From Rhodocyclus gracilis (lineage in GTDB: Bacteria; Pseudomonadota; Gammaproteobacteria; Burkholderiales; Rhodocyclaceae), in assembly GCF_009617575.1 (NCBI RefSeq), contig NZ_WIXJ01000006.1, positions 118,390 to 182,389 on the forward strand: a DNA stretch of 64,000 nucleotides. Direction: 5' to 3'. The notes beneath the pieces are model-generated. The model was not told the origin of the DNA. It saw nothing but the letters and a program-made list of their open reading frames with translations, and did no database searches. The position numbers and the translations under genes were made by a program. This document shows positions 38,795-48,431 of the stretch, in pieces. Within the stretch, counting starts at the first letter, position 1; each line of letters opens with the position of its first letter.

Positions 38795-40762
38795 TCAGGT
38801 GCGCGCTTCGAGCGCCTCCCAGCGCTCGAGCAAAGCCAGCAGTTCGTCGTCGATCTGCGCCAGCCGCGATGACACGGCGGCTGCCTCCTGCGCCGGCCCC
38901 GTGTAGAGCGCCGGATCTTCGAGACGTGCGCCAAGACGCTTCTGCTCGTCCTCCAGCTCGGCGATGCGGCCGGGCAAGGCTTCCAGTTCGCGCGTTTCTT
39001 TGTAGCTGAGCTTGCTGCGCGCTGGGGCCGCGGTGCTCGGCGTTGCCTTGCCGGCCGGCGCCTTTGGCGGCGCCGACGAACGCGCTGCGGCGCTCTCGGC
39101 GAGCGCCTGCGCACGCTGCTGCGCGTGCCAATCGGCCCAATCCTGATACCCACCGACGTACTCGCGCCAGAGACCGTCGCCCTCGGCAGCAATGGTCTGC
39201 GTCACCACGTTATCGAGAAAGGCGCGGTCGTGGCTGACGAGAAAGAGCGTGCCGCTGTATTCCTGCAGGCGCTGTTCGAGCAGTTCGAGCGTTTCGATAT
39301 CGAGATCGTTGGTCGGCTCGTCGAGGACCAGCACGTTGGCCGGACGCGCGAAAAGACGCGCCAGCAACAGGCGATTGCGCTCGCCGCCCGACAGCGAGCG
39401 CACCGGCGAACGCGCCCGCTGCGCGGGAAACAGGAAATCGCCGAGATAGCTGATGACGTGTTTCTTTTCGCCACCGAGATCGACGAAGTCCGAGCCGGGC
39501 GAGATCACGTCGGCGAGCGTCGCATCGTCGTCGAGCTGCACGCGAAACTGGTCGAAGTACGCGATTTCGAGCTTGCTCCCCAGACGCACACTGCCGCTAT
39601 CCGGCGCCAGCTCGCCGAGGATCAGGCGCAGAAGCGTGGTCTTGCCGGCGCCGTTGGGGCCAATCAGACCGATCTTGTCGCCACGCTGAATACGACACGA
39701 AAATTCGCGCACGATCTGGCGGCGGGCGCTGCCCTCGCCGAAATGCTTGCTGACAGCATCAAGCTCCGCGACGAGTTTGCCGCTCTCGCGCCCGGCATCG
39801 AGCGACAGCGCCACCTGCCCGGTGCGATTACGCCGTGCCGCCCGCTCGCGGCGCAAGCCCTCAAGGCGCAGGACACGGCCTTCGTTACGCGTACGCCGCG
39901 CTTCGACGCCCTTGCGAATCCACACTTCTTCCTGCGCCAGAAACTTGTCGAACTTGGCGTTCTGAATCGCCTCGTCGTGCAGCATCCGCTCCTTGCGTTG
40001 CAGGTATTCGCCAAAGCTGCCGGGGAAGGAAGCGAGGCTGCCGCGATCGAGTTCGACGATGCGCGTCGCCACCCGATCGAGAAAACGGCGGTCGTGAGTG
40101 ATGAAGAGCAGCGTCGTGCCGCCGCCAATGAGCAGATCCTCCAACCACTCGATGGCTGCGATATCGAGGTGGTTGGTCGGCTCGTCCAGGAGCAGCACGT
40201 CAGGCGTCACCGCCAGCGCCTGCGCCAGAGCGAGACGTTTTTTCTGGCCGCCGGAGAGGCTGCTGACGCGCGCCGTCGCGTCCAGCGAAAAGCGCTCGAT
40301 GACCCGCTCGACATTAGCCTCGAGCGACCAGGCATCGCGCGCTTCCAGCGCCTGCTGCAAGGTGTGCAGGCGTTCGAGCAGGGCGTCCGGCGACAGCGCC
40401 GCCAGGGACGGATCGGCGGCATGGCCCGCCTCGGCCGCCAGCGCCTGCGAAACCGCGTGGTAGTCGGCGAGCAGCGCCGATACCTCGCCCATGCCGGCAA
40501 CGATGACTTCGAGCACCGACATCTCGGGATCGAGCGGCGGCTCCTGCGCCACATAGGCAACGGTCAAGCCCGGCGCGCGCCACACCTCGCCGTCGTCGAG
40601 CGAAGAAGAACCGGCGAGCACGCGCAGCAAGGATGACTTGCCGCAACCGTTGCGGCCAATCAGGGCGACGCGTTCACCGGGGTCGAGCTGGAAATCTGCG
40701 TTATCGAGAAGAGGTGCGGAACCGAAGGCAAGGTCGCCTGCGGACAAGGTAAGCAAAGGCAT
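38795..40762 (-). CDS. uup: ABC-F family ATPase, Uup-like
   Basis: Cytoplasmic ABC-F protein with two ATPase domains and no membrane segments; the family acts on ribosomes, and Uup also affects transposon excision in E. coli. The first domain has GRNGCGKSS near residue 36 and LSGGQKKRLALA near 165; the second has GPNGAGKTT near 360 and LSGGERNRLLLARL near 450. The linker (residues about 240-320) is basic and the C-terminal 80 residues form a coiled coil (KETRELEALPGRIAELEDEQ), the mark of Uup. Length is 655 residues. It lies 3 bases downstream of the peroxiredoxin gene. Confidence 0.92.
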   Translation of the reverse strand: MPLLTLSAGDLAFGSAPLLDNADFQLDPGERVALIGRNGCGKSSLLRVLAGSSSLDDGEVWRAPGLTVAYVAQEPPLDPEMSVLEVIVAGMGEVSALLADYHAVSQALAAEAGHAADPSLAALSPDALLERLHTLQQALEARDAWSLEANVERVIERFSLDATARVSSLSGGQKKRLALAQALAVTPDVLLLDEPTNHLDIAAIEWLEDLLIGGGTTLLFITHDRRFLDRVATRIVELDRGSLASFPGSFGEYLQRKERMLHDEAIQNAKFDKFLAQEEVWIRKGVEARRTRNEGRVLRLEGLRRERAARRNRTGQVALSLDAGRESGKLVAELDAVSKHFGEGSARRQIVREFSCRIQRGDKIGLIGPNGAGKTTLLRLILGELAPDSGSVRLGSKLEIAYFDQFRVQLDDDATLADVISPGSDFVDLGGEKKHVISYLGDFLFPAQRARSPVRSLSGGERNRLLLARLFARPANVLVLDEPTNDLDIETLELLEQRLQEYSGTLFLVSHDRAFLDNVVTQTIAAEGDGLWREYVGGYQDWADWHAQQRAQALAESAAARSSAPPKAPAGKATPSTAAPARSKLSYKETRELEALPGRIAELEDEQKRLGARLEDPALYTGPAQEAAAVSSRLAQIDDELLALLERWEALEART

Positions 40763-40765
40763 TGA

Positions 40766-41317
40766 TCAGGGTTTTCCGGTGAGGCGCTTGAGGTCGGCGA
40801 TAACGTCGGCGGCGTGTTGTTCGGTATCGACCGACAGGTAGGTCTTGGCGATCTTGCCTTGCGGGTCGATCAGGAAAGTGTAACGGCGTGCGAAGCTGAT
40901 GACACCAAAATCGCTGAAAGCGCCGTAGCGCTGGGCCACGACGCCCTTGCGGTCGGCGAGAAGCGGAAACGGCAGACGATGCTTGCGCGCGAAGGCGGCG
41001 TGCGAGGCCGAGTCGTCGACGCTGACGCCGAGAATCCGCGCGCCCAGTGCCGAGATTCGCGAGAAGTCGTCGCGAAAACTGCACGCCTCCTGCGTGCAGC
41101 CGGGCGTGTCATCCTTCGGATAAAAATACAGCACCACCCATTTGCCTTGCAGGCTGTCCAGACGCATCTCGCGCCCGTCCTGATCGGGCAGGGCAAACCC
41201 CGGCGCCATCGTTCCTACCGCAGGCACTTCGGCCGCCTGCGCGTTCACGGCAGCGCCGGGCATTCCGGCAAAGGCGACAAGGCCGAAGCACAGGCCGATC
41301 AGCAAACGTTTGATCAT
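40766..41317 (-). CDS. Exported peroxiredoxin, PrxQ/BCP type
   Basis: Thiol peroxidase of 183 residues. The peroxidatic Cys74 lies in DDTPGCTQEAC and the resolving Cys79 five residues on, the PrxQ pattern. Residues 1-29 form a signal peptide (MIKRLLIGLC then hydrophobic, ending AQAAE), so the enzyme acts in the periplasm, unlike the usual cytoplasmic Bcp. The ATG at 41317 has GAGGAGA in front; seven codons further upstream are open but lack a site. Same strand as the ABC-F gene downstream. Confidence 0.9.
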   Translation of the reverse strand: MIKRLLIGLCFGLVAFAGMPGAAVNAQAAEVPAVGTMAPGFALPDQDGREMRLDSLQGKWVVLYFYPKDDTPGCTQEACSFRDDFSRISALGARILGVSVDDSASHAAFARKHRLPFPLLADRKGVVAQRYGAFSDFGVISFARRYTFLIDPQGKIAKTYLSVDTEQHAADVIADLKRLTGKP

Positions 41318-41399
41318 GAAATTCTCCTCGAAAGACAACTCACCGCGCCGCGACCGAGGCGGCTACACGCGGCCCGCACGGACGCGGACATCAAGGCGC

Positions 41400-43439
41400 C
41401 TAGAGATGAAAGCGCGAGAGCATACCCTGCAATTCATCAGCGAGGCGCTGCAAGCCGACGGCTTCGCTGGCGTTGCTGCCGGCAGTGTCGGTGTTGTTCT
41501 TCGACAACTGCGCGATGCCTTCGATCAGCCGGGCAATCTCCTGCCCGACGGCGGTTTGCTGTTGCGTGCTCTCGGCGATGCTGCGCACCGTCTCCAGCGC
41601 CCGTTCGGCACGTTCGTCGATGACGGCAAGCGATTCGGCCGCGCCCCGCGCCGTGTCGACGCCGCCGTTCATCTGCGCGCTCACGGACTGCATGCTGGCC
41701 ACGGCGCGGGCGGTTTCGTCGATGATGGTGCCGATGGTCGCCGCAATTTCGCCCGTCGACAGCGCCGTGCGTTCGGCAAGCTTGCGCACCTCGTCGGCAA
41801 CGACGGCAAAGCCGCGCCCCGCCTCGCCAGCCCGCGCCGCCTCGATGGCGGCATTGAGCGCCAGCAGATTGGTCTGATCGGCAATCTCGCGGATGACGCC
41901 GACCACGCCGGAAATCTGCTTCGAACGCTCGCCCAGCGATTCGATCTGCTGCGCCGAGTCGCGCACATCGCTCGAGATGCGCTCCAGTTCGCTCATCGTC
42001 TGCACGATCACCGTGCGCCCTTGCGCGGCGGCGCTGCGCGCATCTTCAGAGTAGGTGCTCGCCGCGTTCGCCCGCTCGGCGACATGGGTGATGCTGTCCG
42101 ACATCTCCTGCGAGGCGGCGCTGATCCCCGAGGCCGACTGTGCTTGCTGTTCGGCGCCGCGCATCGTCTCCTGCGCCGTCTGCTGCAAATGCGTAGACGC
42201 AGCACCCAGACGTTGCGCGGCATCGGTGATCTCGCCCAGCAAGGTACGGAAGCGGCGAACCATGGTGTCGATGGCGCGGGCAACGACTTCGGCTTCGTTA
42301 CGACTACCGATATCGCTGGTCATGATCTGCACTCGCAAATCGCCCTCGCCGAGTTTGCCGACCTCGTCGGCGAGCATCCCCAAACCGGCCAGACGCTGCC
42401 GCACCAGCCAGAAAATCGCCAGGCAGAGAAAAGCCGCCGAGAGCAGCGAGACGACAATCAGCGCATTGCGCAGCTTGACGCTCTCGACGAGGAATTCGTC
42501 GAGCCAGCTGCCGGCCACCAAGGTCCAGTTCCATTTGCTCGACGTGGCGATGACGCTCAATTTCTCGCGTTCCTCGCCCGCGCTGTCGAGCATGCGGTAG
42601 TGCGCCACTCCTTCCTTGCGCGTGATGAAATCGCGCAGGCTGTTGCGTAGCGACTCATCGAGGCCCGCCTCGCCAATCGTCTTGCCCTGCCATTGCGGGT
42701 GCAGCACGAATTCGCCAATCGCCTGTTCATCGGGCAAGGGGCGCATGATGAAGACGTAACCGCTGCTGCCAACGACGACCTTGGCAAAAAGATCGTGGAT
42801 CTGCGTCATCTCCGCCGCCAGACTGAGCCGGATCGACACGCCGCCGTAGACCTTGCCCTCACGATCCTTCAGCGGCTTGACGACGCTGAAGAAATAGGCG
42901 CCCTGACGAATGGTCAGACCGCTGTAATCCTCGCCCTTGAGCAGCGCGGCGGCAACCGGATCGCTGGCCGGAATCTCGCTGCCGTACAGCGTCTTGCCGT
43001 CCTTTTGCAACAAGGTTGCGGCACGGAATACGCGCCCGTTGTACACCGAAAGAATCGCCGCGTCGTCGCCGCTCAACTCGCGGAACTCGACCAGACGCCG
43101 GTTGCTCCCGTTAATGACCTCATTGCCGATACGAATGGCCGGCAGATCGACGTTGCCGGTTTTGACCATCCCCTCGCCCGGCGTGACCGCCGCGCCGAGG
43201 AACTTGAGGAAGAACTGGTGCTGTCGCTCGCCACGCGTCTTGACGTTGTCAAAGTAGCTGTCGAGCGTGCCCACCATGACCTTCGTCTGCTGAACGAGAT
43301 CCTCGCTCGCCGCGTTCACGGCAGCGCGCGAGGACATCCACTGGCCGATCACGGTCAGGGCCGTGAACACCAGCAGCAGCAGAACAACCGTCGCGAGGAT
43401 GATCTGTTGCGCAATCGGCAAGCGGCGATACGACTTCAT
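41400..43439 (-). CDS. Methyl-accepting chemotaxis protein with periplasmic Cache domain
   Basis: Transmembrane chemoreceptor of 679 residues. The first helix is at residues 12-34, the periplasmic sensor (35-320) matches a double Cache architecture of the Cache3/Cache2 type ([21 protein letters not shown]), the second helix is near 325-347, followed by a HAMP-like segment and a signalling domain with the hairpin tip [19 protein letters not shown] and flanking long coiled coils. No C-terminal CheB/CheR pentapeptide is visible. Its ligand cannot be told; Cache domains often bind small organic acids or amines. No chemotaxis operon is adjacent. Confidence 0.93.
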   Translation of the reverse strand: MKSYRRLPIAQQIILATVVLLLLVFTALTVIGQWMSSRAAVNAASEDLVQQTKVMVGTLDSYFDNVKTRGERQHQFFLKFLGAAVTPGEGMVKTGNVDLPAIRIGNEVINGSNRRLVEFRELSGDDAAILSVYNGRVFRAATLLQKDGKTLYGSEIPASDPVAAALLKGEDYSGLTIRQGAYFFSVVKPLKDREGKVYGGVSIRLSLAAEMTQIHDLFAKVVVGSSGYVFIMRPLPDEQAIGEFVLHPQWQGKTIGEAGLDESLRNSLRDFITRKEGVAHYRMLDSAGEEREKLSVIATSSKWNWTLVAGSWLDEFLVESVKLRNALIVVSLLSAAFLCLAIFWLVRQRLAGLGMLADEVGKLGEGDLRVQIMTSDIGSRNEAEVVARAIDTMVRRFRTLLGEITDAAQRLGAASTHLQQTAQETMRGAEQQAQSASGISAASQEMSDSITHVAERANAASTYSEDARSAAAQGRTVIVQTMSELERISSDVRDSAQQIESLGERSKQISGVVGVIREIADQTNLLALNAAIEAARAGEAGRGFAVVADEVRKLAERTALSTGEIAATIGTIIDETARAVASMQSVSAQMNGGVDTARGAAESLAVIDERAERALETVRSIAESTQQQTAVGQEIARLIEGIAQLSKNNTDTAGSNASEAVGLQRLADELQGMLSRFHL

Positions 43440-43590
43440 GCGTCCCCCCGTTTTTCATGAAATGGTGCGCGTCGGCTTCTGCGGCCCGACATGGCGGCTG
43501 ACAACGCCTTATATGACAGGCGCCCGGCCGACAGTTCATATTTTTCAACGCATTTGGTGCTCACTGCGGCAGCGGCTACAATGGCGCCCG

Positions 43591-43665
43591 CTCTCCGTAG
43601 TTCAATGGATAGAACAGGGTCCTCCTAAGACTCAGATGTGGGTTCGATTCCCGCCGGGGAGGCCA
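43591..43665 (+). tRNA. tRNA-Arg (anticodon CCU)
   Basis: Acceptor CTCTCCG pairs with CGGGGAG, the D-stem is GTTC/GAAC, the anticodon stem GGGTC/GACTC has loop CTCCTAA (anticodon CCT in DNA), the T-arm is GTGGG-TTCGATT-CCCGC, and CCA is encoded. Length 75 bases. Confidence 0.96.
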
Positions 43666-43684
43666 ACTTCAGCGCCACCGTCGT

Positions 43685-44770
43685 TCACACGACGAGTGGC
43701 GCTTCCTCCATCAGGGGGATCTGTTCGCGCAGTTCGAGAATGCGATCCTGCCAGTAGCGTGTCGTGTTGAACCACGGGAAAGCCCGCTGAAATGCCGGAT
43801 CGTCCGCACGCCGCGCCAGCCAGCCCGCGTAATGGATCAGGCGCAAGGTGCGCAGCGCCTCGATGAGATACAGCTCGCGCGGATCGAACGACCGAAACGC
43901 AGTATAGGCATCGAGAATCTCGCCCAATTGCTGCTGTTGCTCGGCGCGCTCGCCGGCAAGCAGCATCCACAGATCCTGCACCGCCGGCCCCATGCAGGCA
44001 TCGTCGAAGTCGACAAAATGCGGGCCGGCGTCCGTCCACAGCACGTTTCCGGCGTGACAATCCCCATGCAGCCGCAGCCCAGTGACGGCGCCCGCGCGGG
44101 CGAAGGAGTCGCGCACGCCGGCGAGTGCCGCGTCGACGACGCCGAAATAGACATCGGCCAGCTCGGCAGGCAAAAACCCGGAACGCCAGAGGAAATCGCG
44201 CGGCGCCTCGCCGAAGCTGCGCACGTCGAGCACACGCCGCGCCAGGAACGGCGCACGAGCGCCCACCTGATGCATGCGCGCCAACATGCGCCCCATCCAG
44301 GCGAGCGTTTGCGGCCGCTCGAATTCAGGCTGGCGCCCGCCCTGACGCGGATAAACGGCAAAGCGCAAAGCCTCGGCCCCTTTCGCCTCGCCCGCAAAAT
44401 GCAGGCTGCGCCCCTCTAGAAGCAAAGGCGCCACCGCCGGCAACTCGGCGGCAACCAGTTCGTCGACGAAGGCATGTTCTTCAAGAATGGCGGCGTCCGA
44501 CCAACGTCCAGGCCGGTAGAACTTGGCGACGACGGGTTCCCCCTCCTCCGGCCACACCATGTACACGCGATTCTCGAAACTGTTGAGCGCCAGCAGACGA
44601 CCATCCGGGCGCAGCCCGACGGCCGTCAGCGCATCGAGCAGGGTATCCGGCGTCAGATCGGCAAACGGCGTGCGGCCGGCAGCGCTGGCGCTTTCCCAGG
44701 AACTGTCGGGATCCGCTGCGCGGGTGCGATCCCGGCCGGCGGCAACGCCCGAGCGGGGTTTTCGTTTCAT
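43685..44770 (-). CDS. srkA: Stress response kinase A (YihE/RdoA family)
   Basis: Ser/Thr kinase of the choline-kinase-like fold linked to survival under envelope and oxidative stress. The catalytic loop LRLHGDCHAGNVLW is near residue 235 and the metal-binding VDFDDACMGP near 253; the N-lobe shows LNSFENRVYMV and VVAKFYRPGRW, typical of SrkA. The first 35 residues are a basic low-complexity leader longer than usual, so the exact start is uncertain, though GGAG precedes the ATG at 44770. Length 361 against 328 in E. coli. A dsbA partner is not next to it. Confidence 0.9.
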   Translation of the reverse strand: MKRKPRSGVAAGRDRTRAADPDSSWESASAAGRTPFADLTPDTLLDALTAVGLRPDGRLLALNSFENRVYMVWPEEGEPVVAKFYRPGRWSDAAILEEHAFVDELVAAELPAVAPLLLEGRSLHFAGEAKGAEALRFAVYPRQGGRQPEFERPQTLAWMGRMLARMHQVGARAPFLARRVLDVRSFGEAPRDFLWRSGFLPAELADVYFGVVDAALAGVRDSFARAGAVTGLRLHGDCHAGNVLWTDAGPHFVDFDDACMGPAVQDLWMLLAGERAEQQQQLGEILDAYTAFRSFDPRELYLIEALRTLRLIHYAGWLARRADDPAFQRAFPWFNTTRYWQDRILELREQIPLMEEAPLVV

Positions 44771-45380
44771 GTTGGCTCCTCAATGCAAAAAGGGCGATGT
44801 TGCAAGACGTGACGCGAGGCGCACGCGGTGACGCGCAGTAACGCAATGTGCGATGTCTTGTCGCCGAACCGACATAGCCTACGCCAGACTGAACGCCGTC
44901 GCTCCCCCGCCACGTCGCCAGGGCATGTCACGCCTCGCCCCAACTCGCCGCCCCCCGGCTCAGCGCTTGCCCGCTCCTGCCTGTCATCGACTGCCGTCAG
45001 CCCCCGTCACGCAGCGCGGCGCGGCTTGCTGTCGCCCCGTGCCAGAAGGTAATATGCGCCCTCATTTCAAGGCATTGGACGCATTTCGCGAACCCGTCGC
45101 CGCGCCTGTTCGCCCTGATGCCGATGCGCCAACCGCTCCCCGTCGCTGTGTATTCCAGACCCCGTCACTCGCTGCTGCACCTGCGAGCCGCCGCGCTTTG
45201 CCATCGATGCGCCCGCTCATGGGGCGAGGTGGAATCGGCAAAGGCAGCGCAATCGGCATCCCGTGCGCACGCCGCAGCGCGCGCTGGCCGCAGGCTCTCG
45301 CCAAACGCAGGCGCACCGGGCGCGTGCCGGTCGCCGACCGAGGGCGCCCGCGGCGCACGCCACCCACTGGAGAATTCCTG
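44771..45380. other. Large gap between srkA and the SUMT gene
   Basis: No protein of recognisable family can be read in either direction in these 610 bases; open frames on both strands are of the biased, Arg/Pro-rich type produced by GC-rich non-coding or shadow sequence. It probably holds divergent promoters for srkA and cobA. A TTGCTG-N18-TAATAT promoter-like pair is at 45026-45055. Confidence 0.5.
45026..45055 (+). promoter_or_regulatory. Possible sigma70 promoter of cobA
   Basis: TTGCTG (45026-45031) and TAATAT (45050-45055) are 18 bases apart. If used, the transcript would have a leader of over 300 bases before the cobA ATG, which is long and may hide a regulatory element; none is recognised. 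Confidence 0.4.
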
Positions 45381-46136
45381 ATGAACGCCCCCACCACGGG
45401 TTCCCCGTCACCGGCACCGGTCACGCTCGTCGGTTGCGGACCGGGTGCCGCCGACCTGCTGACGCTGCGTGCGCTGCGCGCCATCGAGCAGGCCGACGTG
45501 CTGGTTTACGACAACCTCATCGGCGAAGACATCCTGCACTTTGCCCGCCCGGACGCGGAGCGTATCTACGTCGGCAAACAGGCGTCCCGCCATACCTTGC
45601 CGCAGGAAGAAATCAACGCGCTGCTCGTCCGTCTGGCGCAGGCCGGGCGCCGCACGGCCCGCCTGAAGGGCGGTGATCCCTTCATTTTCGGGCGCGGTGG
45701 CGAAGAGATGGACGCGTTGCGTGCCGCCGGCATTGCCGTCGAGATCATCCCCGGCATCACGGCTGCCGCCGCCTGTGCTGCGGCAGCCGGGATTCCGCTG
45801 ACGCATCGCGAGGAAGCCCGTTCGCTGGTACTGACGACGGGGCACGGCAAACCGGGCGCCGACGAACCTGACTGGGCGGCGCTCGTTCGCCCCGGCCAGA
45901 CGGTCGCGTTTTACATGGGCGTCAGCAATGCCGGCGAAATCGCCGCGCAGCTGCTGCGGCATGGCATGGCCGGAACGACGCCGGTCGCCATCATCGAACG
46001 CGGCGCCACGCCACGCCAGCGCATTCACGCCGCGACGCTGGCGACGCTGGTGGCACGGCTGAGCGAAGCGGGCGTCAAGGCGCCGGCCTTGCTCATCGTC
46101 GGCAACGTCGCCGCGCGCGTCGCTGACGGTCGCTGA
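45381..46136 (+). CDS. cobA: Uroporphyrinogen-III C-methyltransferase (SUMT)
   Basis: Methylates uroporphyrinogen III twice to precorrin-2, the branch point to siroheme and cobalamin. The 251-residue protein shows VTLVGCGPGAADLLTLRALRA, DVLVYDNLI, GKQASRHTLPQEEIN, RLKGGDPFIFGRGGEE, and PGITAAAACAAAAGIPLTHR, all typical of the single-domain enzyme. GGAGAATT precedes the ATG. This supplies the cbi operon some 29 kb away. No precorrin-2 dehydrogenase gene is next to it, so sirohydrochlorin must come from an enzyme encoded elsewhere. Confidence 0.95.
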   Translation: MNAPTTGSPSPAPVTLVGCGPGAADLLTLRALRAIEQADVLVYDNLIGEDILHFARPDAERIYVGKQASRHTLPQEEINALLVRLAQAGRRTARLKGGDPFIFGRGGEEMDALRAAGIAVEIIPGITAAAACAAAAGIPLTHREEARSLVLTTGHGKPGADEPDWAALVRPGQTVAFYMGVSNAGEIAAQLLRHGMAGTTPVAIIERGATPRQRIHAATLATLVARLSEAGVKAPALLIVGNVAARVADGR

Positions 46137-46182
46137 TCGTCGACAACAGTCGCTGACCGCGCCCACCGAGATCGTCGCCCGC

Positions 46183-46938
46183 ATGGCCCGCCATAGCATC
46201 GACATCAGCGAAAACGCCGGCATCCGCTCGCTGCATTTCGGCTCCGACTGGGTGCAAGGCGCCATGCGCGTGCGTCGCCCCTTCGCGCTGGAACTCGCCT
46301 ATACCCGCGAGATGATGAGCGGCCTGCTGCTGCGCGATGCGCCGTGGCCGGCCAAGGCGCTGCTGGTGGGGCTGGGCGCCGGCTCGCTCTGCAAATTCAT
46401 TTACCGCAACCTGCCGCAGACGGCGATTACGGTCGTCGAGATCGACGAGCGCGTCGAGATCGCCGCTCGGCTGCATTTCCGCCTGCCCGACGACCCGGCG
46501 CGGCTACGCATCGTCATCGCCGATGCCGTCGACTATCTACTGCGCAGCAACGAGTCCTTCGATCTCATCCTGCTCGACGGATTCGACAGCAACGGTCGCG
46601 CGGGCGCGCTCGATACGGCGCCGTTTTACGCTGCCTGCCGCGCTCATCTGGCGACGGACGGTCTGCTCGCCGTCAATCTGCTCGGCCGCAGCCGGGGATT
46701 CCAGGCCAGCGCGGCGCGCATTGCCGACGCTTTCGACGGACGGGCGTGCGTCTTCCCCTCCTGCGACAGCGGCAACGTCATCGCCTTGGCCGCCACGGGC
46801 GACGCCATCGACATCGCCCCCGACACGCTCAAGCAACGCGCCACAGCGCTGAAAGAAAGCACGGGACTCAATCTACTGCCGACGCTGGCACGGCTGGCGC
46901 AGGCGGGCGCCTTTGCCGGTGGGCGCTGGCGCTTCTGA
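46183..46938 (+). CDS. Spermidine-synthase-like methyltransferase-fold protein
   Basis: Soluble 251-residue protein with the Rossmann fold of the spermine/spermidine synthase family: LLVGLGAGSLCKFIYRN (nucleotide loop, residue 60 on), VVEIDERVEIAARLHF, RIVIADAVDYLL and DLILLDGFDSNG, followed by TAPFYAACRAHL. These short proteins are often annotated spermidine synthase, but the N-terminal oligomerisation domain is absent and the substrate is unknown. 46 bases after cobA on the same strand; it converges with the efflux operon. Confidence 0.82.
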   Translation: MARHSIDISENAGIRSLHFGSDWVQGAMRVRRPFALELAYTREMMSGLLLRDAPWPAKALLVGLGAGSLCKFIYRNLPQTAITVVEIDERVEIAARLHFRLPDDPARLRIVIADAVDYLLRSNESFDLILLDGFDSNGRAGALDTAPFYAACRAHLATDGLLAVNLLGRSRGFQASAARIADAFDGRACVFPSCDSGNVIALAATGDAIDIAPDTLKQRATALKESTGLNLLPTLARLAQAGAFAGGRWRF

Positions 46939-46949
46939 GCGGCGAGCCG

Positions 46950-48431
46950 CTACGGATTCGCGCTCAGGCTGTCACGCTGCTGCCAGTCGCCGCCCAAGGC
47001 CTGATAAAGCGCAGCGGTATCCGTAAAACGTGCCGCCTGCGCCTGAACCAGCGCGATCACACTCTGCGCATGCGCCTGCTGCGCCATCAGTACCGCCGGA
47101 TAACCGACGGCACCGACCTGCCACTGCCGTTGCGCGATCCTCAGGCTGCGTGACGCGGCATTTTCGGCGGCGGCGACCGCCTGCACACGGCGGGCGTCGG
47201 CGTCGATGGCGTGCAAGGTATCGGCCACCTCCTGAAAAGCGCTGAGCACAGTGCTCCGGTACTGCGCCGCCGCCTGCTCGTAGGCGGCCTGCGCCGCACG
47301 CTCGCGATGCGCAAGCGCGCCCCCCCGAAAGAGCGGTTGCGCGATATCCGCCCCGGCGCTCCAGAATCCGGCCCCCGTCTTGAGCATTTGCCCCAGCGTC
47401 TCCGCCGCGCCGCCCAGCGTTGCTGTCAGGGTGAACGACGGTAGTCGGGCCGCCTTCGCCACGCCGATCTGCGCGCTTGCCGCATGCCATTGCGCCTGCG
47501 CGGCGCGAATATCGGGACGCTGCTCGACCAGACGCGACGGCAGACTGACGGGCAAATCCTGCGGCAACGACAATGCCGCAAGCTCGAAACGCTGGCGGAT
47601 GCCTGCCGCCGGCGAACGCCCGGCCAGCACGCTCAACAGATCGCGCTGCTGGGCCAGTTGCAGTTCCAGCGGCGGCAGGCTGGCGCGGGCCTGCGCCAGC
47701 ACGGCTTCCTGCGCGCTGACATCCGCCGCCCCCAACTGGCCTAGCACTTGCTGTCGCCGCACCAGGTCGAGCTGCCGTGCAGCGGCCTCGATCAAGGTAT
47801 GCGTCGCGGCGATCTGCGCCCGCAATGACGACTCCTGAATTGCCGCCACGACAATGTTCGTTGTCAGCGTCAGGTAAACCGCCTCGCGCTGGAAGCGCTG
47901 CGCTTCGGCCTGCGCCTGCAAGGACTCGACCTGACGGCGATTGGCGCCAAATACGTCCGGCGCGTAGCCGATGCTGAGCTGGCCGGTGTGCAGGGTGTAA
48001 TACGTCGCCCCCGACGACGCCGGACTGGCGAGCGGCGCGGCAATACGCTGTCGCGACGGCATGAGGTGCGCATCGACACTCGGGAAATACGCGCCCTGCT
48101 GCGCGAGGACGTTTTCCTGCGCGCCACGCAAGGCGGCCTCGGCGGCTTCCAGGTCAGGATTTGCCTGCACGGCGGCATCGACGAGCGTATTGAGTTCAGG
48201 CGAACCAAAGCACGTCCACCAGCGCAGCGGAATCTCGGCCCCCTCAGCCCAGCGCTGGGCCACGCCACCAAGAGTCGGCGCTTCGGCGGTCGCCGCCGGC
48301 AGCGCCTCTGCGGTATAGCGCGTCACCGCCGGTGCCGGCGGCGTAGGGAAATCCGGCCCCACCGCGCACCCCGCCAGCGCGGCAGTCAAGACCGCCCAGG
48401 TCGGGACGAAGGCGACATGTTTTTGCCTCAT
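46950..48431 (-). CDS. czcC: Outer-membrane factor lipoprotein of the heavy-metal RND efflux system
   Basis: Trimeric outer-membrane exit duct (NodT/CusC/OprM family) of 493 residues. The signal ends in the lipobox LTAALAGC (Cys22), followed by AVGPDFPTPP, a hallmark of this family. The long helical hairpins are seen in EAAEAALRGAQENVLAQQ and its repeat QAQWHAASAQIGVAKAARLPS, the latter being diagnostic. It overlaps the end of the pump gene by four bases and is the last gene of the operon. The czc naming follows the pump type. Confidence 0.9.
   Translation of the reverse strand: MRQKHVAFVPTWAVLTAALAGCAVGPDFPTPPAPAVTRYTAEALPAATAEAPTLGGVAQRWAEGAEIPLRWWTCFGSPELNTLVDAAVQANPDLEAAEAALRGAQENVLAQQGAYFPSVDAHLMPSRQRIAAPLASPASSGATYYTLHTGQLSIGYAPDVFGANRRQVESLQAQAEAQRFQREAVYLTLTTNIVVAAIQESSLRAQIAATHTLIEAAARQLDLVRRQQVLGQLGAADVSAQEAVLAQARASLPPLELQLAQQRDLLSVLAGRSPAAGIRQRFELAALSLPQDLPVSLPSRLVEQRPDIRAAQAQWHAASAQIGVAKAARLPSFTLTATLGGAAETLGQMLKTGAGFWSAGADIAQPLFRGGALAHRERAAQAAYEQAAAQYRSTVLSAFQEVADTLHAIDADARRVQAVAAAENAASRSLRIAQRQWQVGAVGYPAVLMAQQAHAQSVIALVQAQAARFTDTAALYQALGGDWQQRDSLSANP

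Noticed and set aside
43500..43590. A promoter or leader for tRNA-Arg.
   Set aside because: No convincing -35/-10 pair at proper distance; nothing is claimed.
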